Shown: positions 58,046 to 64,000 of the stretch, piece after piece
How positions within the stretch are numbered: the stretch's first letter is position 1
How the letters are laid out: the number at the start of each line of letters is the position of its first letter
From: Pseudomonas moorei
GTDB lineage: Bacteria > Pseudomonadota > Gammaproteobacteria > Pseudomonadales > Pseudomonadaceae
Direction: 5' to 3'
NCBI RefSeq assembly: GCF_008801475.1
Contig: NZ_VZPP01000005.1
Span: forward strand, 372,001-436,000
DNA length: 64,000 bases
Made by a program: the position numbers and the translations under genes
The notes under the pieces: generated by a model
Told to the model about the DNA's origin: nothing
Seen by the model: only the letters and a program-made list of their open reading frames with translations
Database searches by the model: none

Positions 58046-59536
58046 ATGGTTGCCGCATTGCTTGATCGTCTTGGTGTAAACCCGGCCCTGTACCAGAACG
58101 GCAAAGTGCCGGTGCATTCGCCTATCGATGGCAGCCGCATCGCCGCCGTGAACTGGGAAGGTGCCGCCGAAGTTGAGCAGCACATCAGTCGTGCAGATCA
58201 TGCGTTCGAGCTGTGGCGCAAGGTTCCGGCGCCACGCCGTGGCGAACTGGTGCGTCAACTGGGCGACATCCTGCGTGAATACAAGGCCGATCTCGGTGAA
58301 CTGGTGTCCTGGGAAGCCGGCAAGATCACTCAGGAAGGCCTGGGTGAAGTTCAGGAAATGATCGACATCTGCGACTTCGCCGTCGGCCTGTCCCGTCAGT
58401 TGTACGGTCTGACCATCGCTTCCGAGCGTCCTGGCCACCACATGCGCGAAACCTGGCACCCGCTGGGCGTCGTCGGGGTGATCAGTGCATTCAACTTCCC
58501 GGTGGCGGTATGGGCCTGGAACGCGACGCTGGCGCTGGTCTGTGGCAACCCGGTGATCTGGAAGCCGTCGGAAAAGACGCCGCTGACCGCACTGGCCTGT
58601 CAGGCACTGTTTGACCGCGTGCTGAAGAACTTCAGCGATGCTCCACCGCACTTGAGCCAAGTCATCATCGGTGGCCGCGATGCCGGCGAAGCCCTGGTCG
58701 ACGACCCGCGTGTTGCGCTGGTCAGCGCCACCGGCAGCACCCGCATGGGCCGTGAAGTGGCGCCGAAAATCGCCGCCCGCTTCGCCCGCAGCATTCTGGA
58801 ACTGGGCGGCAACAACGCCATGATCCTCGGCCCAAGCGCTGATCTGGACATGGCCGTTCGCGCCATCCTGTTCAGCGCTGTCGGCACCGCCGGTCAGCGT
58901 TGCACCACGTTGCGTCGTCTGATCGCCCACGAATCGGTCAAGGAAGAAATCGTCACCCGCCTCAAAGCCGCTTACTCCAAAGTGCGTATCGGCCACCCAC
59001 TGGAAGGCAACCTGGTCGGCCCGCTGATCGACAAGCAAAGCTTCGAGAACATGCAGGATGCGCTGGAGCAGGCCCTGAGCGAAGGCGGCAAGGTATTCGG
59101 CGGCCAGCGTCAGCTCGAAGACAAATTCCCGAACGCTTACTACGTTTCGCCAGCCATCGTCGAAATGCCGGAGCAGAGCGACGTGGTTTGCCACGAAACC
59201 TTCGCGCCGATCCTGTACGTGGTCGGTTACAGCGATTTCAACGAAGCCCTGCGTTTGAACAATGCTGTACCGCAAGGCCTGTCTTCGTGCATCTTCACCA
59301 CCGACGTGCGTGAAGCCGAACAGTTCATGTCGGCGGTGGGCAGCGATTGCGGTATCGCCAACGTCAACATCGGCCCAAGCGGCGCGGAAATCGGCGGCGC
59401 GTTTGGTGGTGAGAAAGAAACCGGCGGTGGTCGTGAGTCCGGTTCCGATGCATGGCGCGGCTACATGCGTCGTCAGACCAACACCGTGAACTACTCGCTG
59501 GAGTTGCCATTGGCCCAAGGCATCACGTTCGACTGA
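58046..59536 (+). CDS. amaB: L-piperidine-6-carboxylate (alpha-aminoadipate semialdehyde) dehydrogenase
   Basis: Aldehyde dehydrogenase of 496 residues that oxidises the open-chain form of piperideine-6-carboxylate to L-alpha-aminoadipate in lysine/pipecolate breakdown. Catalytic Cys286 is in GTAGQRCTTLRR and the general base Glu252 in LELGGNNAM; the Rossmann part has GVVGVISAFNFPVAVWAWN. It matches the ALDH7 (antiquitin/AmaB) subgroup in length and in GPSGAEIGGAFGGEKETGGG. The start at 58046 follows GAGGAG at 7 bases. Substrate is assigned from the family and from amaA next door. Confidence 0.9.
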   Translation: MVAALLDRLGVNPALYQNGKVPVHSPIDGSRIAAVNWEGAAEVEQHISRADHAFELWRKVPAPRRGELVRQLGDILREYKADLGELVSWEAGKITQEGLGEVQEMIDICDFAVGLSRQLYGLTIASERPGHHMRETWHPLGVVGVISAFNFPVAVWAWNATLALVCGNPVIWKPSEKTPLTALACQALFDRVLKNFSDAPPHLSQVIIGGRDAGEALVDDPRVALVSATGSTRMGREVAPKIAARFARSILELGGNNAMILGPSADLDMAVRAILFSAVGTAGQRCTTLRRLIAHESVKEEIVTRLKAAYSKVRIGHPLEGNLVGPLIDKQSFENMQDALEQALSEGGKVFGGQRQLEDKFPNAYYVSPAIVEMPEQSDVVCHETFAPILYVVGYSDFNEALRLNNAVPQGLSSCIFTTDVREAEQFMSAVGSDCGIANVNIGPSGAEIGGAFGGEKETGGGRESGSDAWRGYMRRQTNTVNYSLELPLAQGITFD

Positions 59537-59557
59537 AACGTGGGTCAACTGTAATCC

Positions 59558-59648
59558 CCTGTGGGAGCGAGCCTGCTCGCGATAGCGGTACGTCAGTCAA
59601 GTAGTGGTCGACTGGCAGATAGCAATCGCGAGCAAGCTCGCTCCCACA
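59558..59648. repeat. REP doublet (REPIN) between amaB and amaA
   Basis: CTGTGGGAGCGAGCCTGCTC and GCGAGCAAGCTCGCTCCCAC are inverted. The element fills most of the 151-base gap between two genes that should be co-transcribed. Confidence 0.9.
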
Positions 59649-59687
59649 TTGAAATTGTGTTGGTTAGGTTTCTGTTGGAGTCTGGCA

Positions 59688-60971
59688 ATGCCGTTACGCG
59701 AAGAGTGTCTTTGGGAAAAACTGACGCCGCAAAGGCCTGACAACGCGGCGCTCAAGGGAGAGGTCAAGGTCGATGTCTGCGTCATCGGCGCCGGTTTTAC
59801 CGGTCTGTCGGCGGCCGTGCATTTGCTGGAGCAGGGTAAAACGGTCTGCGTGCTGGAAGCCCATCGCGCCGGGCATGGCGGTTCCGGGCGCAACGTCGGG
59901 CTGGTCAATGCCGGCATGTGGATTCCACCGGACGAAATTGAAGCCGGGTTTGGCGAGGCGGTCGGCAGTCAGCTCAACCGCATGCTCGGTGCGGCACCGG
60001 CCCTGGTGTTCAGCCTGGTCGACAAATACAACATCGATTGCCAATTGCGCCGCGAAGGCACGCTGCACATGGCGCACAACGCCCGCGGTGAAGCGGATCT
60101 GCGCAGTCGTGAACAACAGTGGAAACGCCGTGGCGCGCCGGTCGAACTGCTGACCGGCCGGGCTTGCGAACAAGCCACCGGTACCAAAAAAATCGCCGCC
60201 GCCTTGCTCGATCGGCGTGCCGGCACGATCAACCCCATGGCTTACACCACAGGCCTGGCCAAAGCGGCCATGGGTCTCGGTGGTCAATTGTTCGATCATT
60301 CGCCTGTGACCCGACTCGAACGTCAGGGCCAACGCTGGTCGGTTCAGACCGCTCAGGGTTCGGTGCTGGCCGAGCAGGTGGTGATTGCCTCCAACGCCTA
60401 CACCGAGGGCGACTGGACGGAATTACGGCGCAATTTCTTCCCCGGCTATTACTACCAGGTGGCGTCGGTGCCGCTGACGGAAGAGGCTGCGCAGCAAATT
60501 CTTCCGGGTGGCCAGGGCTCCTGGGATACCCGGCAGGTGCTCAGCAGCATTCGTCGCGATAAAGACGGACGTCTGTTGCTCGGCAGTCTGGGCAATGGCA
60601 ATCAGAAACCGACCTGGTTTCTCAAGGCGTGGGCCGATCGTGTCCAGCAGCATTACTTCCCTTACCTCAAACCGGTGGAATGGGAGTGCACCTGGACCGG
60701 TTGCATCGCGTTCACCCCCGATCACTTGATGCGTCTGTTCGAGCCGGCGCCCGGTTTAGTGGCAGTCACCGGTTACAACGGACGGGGCGTGACCACGGGA
60801 ACAGTGGTCGGAAAAGCCTTTGCCGATTATTTGTGTAACGGAAATCCTCAAGCGCTACCGATTCCTTTTGCACCCATGCAGCCATTGGCCGGGGTCGGGT
60901 TGCGCAGCTGTCTTTATGAGGCGGGCTTTTCGCTGTATCACGCGGGCCAGTGCCTGCGGATCGTCATTTGA
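59688..60971 (+). CDS. amaA: L-pipecolate oxidase (FAD-dependent)
   Basis: FAD-dependent amino-acid oxidase of the DAO family, 427 residues, converting L-pipecolate to piperideine-6-carboxylate, the substrate of AmaB. The dinucleotide motif is VCVIGAGFTGLSAAVHLLE at about residue 30; GSGRNVGLVNAGMW and GYNGRGVTTGTVVGKAFADY are typical. The start at 59688 (MPLREECLWEKL) follows TTGGAG; the open frame upstream runs through the REP doublet and is rejected. Membrane association is known for P. putida AmaA; no membrane helix is obvious here. Confidence 0.88.
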   Translation: MPLREECLWEKLTPQRPDNAALKGEVKVDVCVIGAGFTGLSAAVHLLEQGKTVCVLEAHRAGHGGSGRNVGLVNAGMWIPPDEIEAGFGEAVGSQLNRMLGAAPALVFSLVDKYNIDCQLRREGTLHMAHNARGEADLRSREQQWKRRGAPVELLTGRACEQATGTKKIAAALLDRRAGTINPMAYTTGLAKAAMGLGGQLFDHSPVTRLERQGQRWSVQTAQGSVLAEQVVIASNAYTEGDWTELRRNFFPGYYYQVASVPLTEEAAQQILPGGQGSWDTRQVLSSIRRDKDGRLLLGSLGNGNQKPTWFLKAWADRVQQHYFPYLKPVEWECTWTGCIAFTPDHLMRLFEPAPGLVAVTGYNGRGVTTGTVVGKAFADYLCNGNPQALPIPFAPMQPLAGVGLRSCLYEAGFSLYHAGQCLRIVI

Positions 60972-61091
60972 TGATTGAAAAACGTGCAGAAACGCGGCGC
61001 TTTTTCGCGCAGCGACTAGCCTGTAATGGTGCGGGTTGTAGCAGTACCGCACCAGCAGTGTGCAGTTCGGTGACGTACGTTGTTACAGGCT

Positions 61092-61189
61092 GGTTGCACA
61101 CCGTTTGGCGGCTTGGTTGCAATGATGGCACGGGAGGGTTGCGCCTCAAAAAATAAAAGGTTTCACCTTCCCCGGTTTAGACGGTTGCA
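61092..61189 (+). promoter_or_regulatory. Four GGTTGC repeats upstream of the sigma-54 promoter
   Basis: GGTTGCA or GGTTGCG occurs at about 61092, 61115, 61137 and 61183, spaced 23, 22 and 46 bases. They lie about 75–170 bases before the -24 box, where activator sites would be expected. An inverted pair TGGTGCGG / CCGCACCA (61027–61054) lies further up. This accounts for most of the 363-base gap after amaA. Confidence 0.45.
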
Positions 61190-61262
61190 CGCCCAATGAA
61201 AATGGGATCGAAACGGTCAAAATAATAATAAAGCAGCGACTTTTTTCAGAATAAAAAACCGA

Positions 61263-61278
61263 TGGCACGGCACTTGCT
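61263..61278 (+). promoter_or_regulatory. Sigma-54 promoter of the ABC transporter
   Basis: TGGCACGGCACTTGCT is a full match to TGGCACG-N4-TTGCW with the GG and GC exactly 10 bases apart. It lies 56 bases before the start at 61335. Confidence 0.88.
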
Positions 61279-61334
61279 CTGAGCATTCAGTGAAGTCGCA
61301 GTGCCAATTAAAAAAAACCTTGGAGCACCACCTC

Positions 61335-62468
61335 ATGTCCCAGACGTTTTACAAGAAAGGCTTTCTTGCCCTCGCAGTGGCAACTGCGTTGGGTGTTTCT
61401 GCGTTTGCTCAGGCCGACATCAAGATCGGCGTAGCGGGTCCAATGACGGGCGCCAACGCGGCATTTGGCGAACAGTACATGAAGGGTGCACAGGCAGCAG
61501 CCGATGCGGTCAACGCAGCGGGCGGCGTAAACGGGGAAAAAATCGTACTGGTCAAGGGCGATGACGCCTGCGAACCGAAACAGGCTGTGACGGTCGCCAA
61601 GGACCTGACCAACCAGAAAGTCGCCGGCGTCGTCGGTCACTTCTGCTCCTCGTCGACCATCCCGGCCTCCGAGATCTACGACGAAGCGGGCATCATCGCC
61701 ATCACGCCAGGCTCCACCAACCCACAGGTTACCGAACGCGGCCTGAGCGCCATGTTCCGTATGTGCGGTCGTGACGACCAGCAGGGCATCGTGGCCGGCG
61801 ACTACATCGTCGACGTGCTCAAGGGCAAGAAAGTTGCCGTGCTGCACGACAAGGACACCTACGGTCAGGGCCTGGCAGACGCCACCAAGGCACAGCTGAT
61901 CAAGCGCGGCGTAACGCCCGTGCTGTACGAAGGCCTGACCCGTGGCGAGAAAGACTTCAGCGCCGTGGTCACCAAGATCCGCGCGGCGGGTGCCGACGTG
62001 GTCTACTTCGGTGGCCTGCACCCGGAAGCCGGTCCACTGGTTAAACAACTTCGCACCGAAGGCCTCAAAGACGTGAAGTTCATGTCCGACGACGGCATCG
62101 TGACCGACGAACTGGTGACCACCGCTGGCGGTCCGCAATACGTCGACGGCGTGCTGATGACCTTCGGCGCCGACCCACGCCTGCTGCCAGACAGCAAGAC
62201 CGTGGTAGACGAGTTCCGCAAACATGGCACTGAGCCAGAGGGTTACACCCTGTATGCCTATGCTTCGGTCCAGACCCTGGCGGCAGCCTTCAACGGCGCC
62301 AAGTCCAACAAGGGTGAAGACGCTGCCAAATGGCTCAAGGCGCACCCGGTCAAGACCGTCATGGGCGAGAAGTCCTGGGACAGCAAGGGCGACCTGAAAG
62401 TGTCCGACTACGTGGTTTACCAGTGGGACAAGGACGGCAAATACCACCAGCTGGAAAAACAGAAGTGA
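61335..62468 (+). CDS. Branched-chain amino acid ABC transporter substrate-binding protein
   Basis: Periplasmic binding protein of 377 residues, LivJ/LivK type. A signal peptide of about 26 residues ends AFAQA, and the mature chain begins DIKIGVAGPMTG. The family blocks DDACEPKQAVTVAKDL, GVVGHFCSSSTIPASEIYDE and YFGGLHPEAGPLVKQLRTEGL are intact. The start at 61335 has TTGGAGC upstream; the open frame begins earlier, at 61290, downstream of the likely transcription start. This is a paralogue, not the main BraC/LivJ sequence, and it lies beside pipecolate genes, so the ligand could be another amino acid. livH follows after 171 bases. Confidence 0.9.
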   Translation: MSQTFYKKGFLALAVATALGVSAFAQADIKIGVAGPMTGANAAFGEQYMKGAQAAADAVNAAGGVNGEKIVLVKGDDACEPKQAVTVAKDLTNQKVAGVVGHFCSSSTIPASEIYDEAGIIAITPGSTNPQVTERGLSAMFRMCGRDDQQGIVAGDYIVDVLKGKKVAVLHDKDTYGQGLADATKAQLIKRGVTPVLYEGLTRGEKDFSAVVTKIRAAGADVVYFGGLHPEAGPLVKQLRTEGLKDVKFMSDDGIVTDELVTTAGGPQYVDGVLMTFGADPRLLPDSKTVVDEFRKHGTEPEGYTLYAYASVQTLAAAFNGAKSNKGEDAAKWLKAHPVKTVMGEKSWDSKGDLKVSDYVVYQWDKDGKYHQLEKQK

Positions 62469-62639
62469 TATGAGCGGCTGATTTGCCCGGTGCCTTGTGC
62501 GCCGGGCAATCCTGAAACATGTCCGTGCAGTACCTGTCTTTTCTCGTAGAGCTGCACACAACCGTGTTGCGCCGGCGGCTGAACCCCGGTCCGTCGCAAC
62601 CGGCTTCTGTGCAGTCTCTCAAATGCGTGAGATTGCGTT

Positions 62640-63554
62640 ATGGATGGTATTTTCCTGCAGCAACTGGTCAACGGCCTGACCCTCGGGTCGGTCTATGGCC
62701 TGATCGCCATCGGCTACACAATGGTCTATGGCATCATCGGCATGATCAACTTCGCCCATGGCGAGGTTTACATGATTTCCGCTTACCTCGCGGCAATCAG
62801 TCTGGCTCTGCTGGCTTACTTCGGTATTGAATCCTTCCCTCTGCTGATGCTCGGCACACTGGTCTTTACCATCGTCGTGACGGCGGTATATGGCTGGGTC
62901 ATCGAGCGCGTCGCCTACAAACCGCTGCGCAACTCCACACGACTGGCACCGCTGATCAGTGCCATCGGTATCTCGCTGATCCTGCAAAACTATGCACAGA
63001 TCGCCCAGGGCGCTCGCCAGCAGGGTGTTCCGACACTGCTGACCGGTGCTTGGCGCATCGACGTAGGCACTGGCTTCGTCCAGCTCACCTACACCAAGAT
63101 CTTCATTCTGGTCGCCGCATTTGCCGGGATGGCCGTGCTGACCTACGTCATCAAGTACACCAAGCTCGGCCGCATGTGCCGCGCTACCCAGCAAGACCGC
63201 AAGATGGCCTCGATCCTCGGTATCAACACCGACCGTGTGATCTCCTACGTCTTCATCATCGGTGCTGCGATGGCGGCCCTGGCCGGCGTACTGATCACCA
63301 TGAACTACGGCACGTTCGACTTCTACGCAGGCTTCGTCATCGGCATCAAGGCGTTCACCGCTGCGGTACTCGGCGGGATCGGCTCGCTGCCTGGCGCCAT
63401 GCTCGGCGGGATCATTCTCGGGATTTCCGAGTCGCTGTTCTCTGGTCTGGTCAACTCGGACTACAAAGACGTTTTCAGCTTCTCGCTGCTGGTTCTCGTT
63501 CTGGTCTTTCGGCCTCAAGGCCTGCTCGGCCGTCCTCTTGTGTCGAAGGTGTAA
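62640..63554 (+). CDS. livH: Branched-chain amino acid ABC transporter permease LivH
   Basis: Inner-membrane permease of 304 residues with about eight helices. The family block GYTMVYGIIGMINFAHGEVYM is at residues 25–45; GRMCRATQQDRKMASILGIN is the EAA-like loop that meets the ATPase, and VIGIKAFTAAVLGGIGSLPG is also typical. The 171-base gap before it holds no other feature. livM starts 3 bases after the stop. Confidence 0.94.
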   Translation: MDGIFLQQLVNGLTLGSVYGLIAIGYTMVYGIIGMINFAHGEVYMISAYLAAISLALLAYFGIESFPLLMLGTLVFTIVVTAVYGWVIERVAYKPLRNSTRLAPLISAIGISLILQNYAQIAQGARQQGVPTLLTGAWRIDVGTGFVQLTYTKIFILVAAFAGMAVLTYVIKYTKLGRMCRATQQDRKMASILGINTDRVISYVFIIGAAMAALAGVLITMNYGTFDFYAGFVIGIKAFTAAVLGGIGSLPGAMLGGIILGISESLFSGLVNSDYKDVFSFSLLVLVLVFRPQGLLGRPLVSKV

Positions 63555-63557
63555 GCG

Positions 63558-64000
63558 ATGTCTTCAACCACTAAAAAATCCATTGATATCAAAAAAAGTC
63601 TGGTTGACGCGATTCTTGCCGGCCTGATTGCCCTGATTGTGTTCGGGCCGATTGTCGGCGTCGTTCTCGATGGCTACGGCTTCAATCTGGAAACAACCCG
63701 GGTGGCCTGGATTGTCGCCATCGTCATGGCCGGTCGCTTTGCCCTGAGCCTGTTCCTGCAAACCCCGAAGGGCCTGAGAATCCTCGAAGGTTTTGAAACC
63801 ACCGGCTCCGGGGTACATGTACTGCCACCGGATTACAAATCCCGCTTGCGCTGGATCGTCCCGCTGGTAATCGCCATCGCCGTGGTGTTCCCGTTTTTCT
63901 CCAACTCCTACTTGCTCGGCGTGGTCATCCTCGGCCTGATCTATGTGCTGCTGGGGCTGGGGCTGAACATCGTGGTCGGCCTGGCCGGCCTGCTCGACCT
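63558..64000 (+). CDS. livM: Branched-chain amino acid ABC transporter permease LivM, N-terminal part
   Basis: Translated from ATG 63558 (MSSTTKKSIDIKKSLVDAIL), about 147 residues to the window edge, where the gene is cut. The N-terminal extension has two hydrophobic segments (about 19–38 and 48–66), then a soluble stretch. After that the usual LivM core begins (YLLGVVILGLIYVLLGLGLN). The extended N-terminus with extra helices is typical of LivM in Pseudomonas. Second permease of the transporter. Confidence 0.92.
   Translation, partial: MSSTTKKSIDIKKSLVDAILAGLIALIVFGPIVGVVLDGYGFNLETTRVAWIVAIVMAGRFALSLFLQTPKGLRILEGFETTGSGVHVLPPDYKSRLRWIVPLVIAIAVVFPFFSNSYLLGVVILGLIYVLLGLGLNIVVGLAGLLD

Overview
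The window is chromosomal DNA from a Pseudomonas, most likely of the P. fluorescens group. Three things point there. The gene order parE–parC–serB–psd–rhdA–motAB–rsgA–orn–queG–nnr–tsaE–amiB–mutL–miaA–hfq–hflXKC–hisZ–purA–tRNA-Leu–rnr–rlmB–rpsF–rpsR–rplI–dnaB–ygiQ–LOG–azu–nadE–pncB matches, from memory, the P. aeruginosa PA4967–PA4919 region read in one direction. The right end carries the amaB/amaA pipecolate (lysine) pair known from P. putida. The intergenic gaps hold about ten inverted pairs of the GGAGCGAGC-type REP sequence typical of P. fluorescens relatives. Coding density is high and codon use is GC-rich throughout. No insertion sequence, prophage, CRISPR array or integrase was seen.

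Layout. Bases 1–4.8 kb hold the topoisomerase IV genes parE (5' truncated by the window edge) and parC, with two exported or membrane-anchored proteins between them. From 4.9 to 12.2 kb come a PqiC-like lipoprotein, an AhpA/YtjB membrane protein, serB, and the leftward HDOD–rhdA–psd cluster. motAB (12.3–14.3 kb) sits behind a good sigma-28 promoter. From 14.3 to 16.2 kb is the main accessory segment: a tightly coupled leftward three-gene unit, TIR (ThsB-like)–caspase-like protease–second TIR, inserted between motB and rsgA. It resembles the TIR–caspase antiphage systems described as type IV Thoeris but carries an extra TIR gene.

From 16.4 to 33 kb runs conserved housekeeping: rsgA, orn, a TRIC-type channel, queG, then the long overlapping rightward cluster nnr–tsaE–amiB–mutL–miaA–hfq–hflX–hflK–hflC, then hisZ and purA. 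From 33 to 43.3 kb come a chemoreceptor, two near-identical tRNA-Leu(CAG) genes with their own promoters and terminators, rnr–rlmB, the ribosomal cluster rpsF–rpsR–membrane protein–rplI, and dnaB. A large YgiQ-type radical SAM gene follows.

From 46.0 to 52.8 kb is a three-gene operon (transglutaminase–DUF2126 amidoligase, ATP-grasp–alpha-E fusion, second transglutaminase) of predicted but poorly understood peptide-bond chemistry, preceded by a sigma-54-type promoter sequence. The right end holds a LOG-family gene, azurin, the NAD salvage pair pncB–nadE, a LysR regulator divergent from amaB–amaA, and the start of a branched-chain (or related) amino-acid ABC transporter behind a textbook sigma-54 promoter; the window ends inside livM.

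The two most promising regions for new biology are the TIR–caspase–TIR unit and the apparently sigma-54-controlled amidoligase/transglutaminase operon. All functional statements rest on reading the sequence and on family knowledge; no database search was run.
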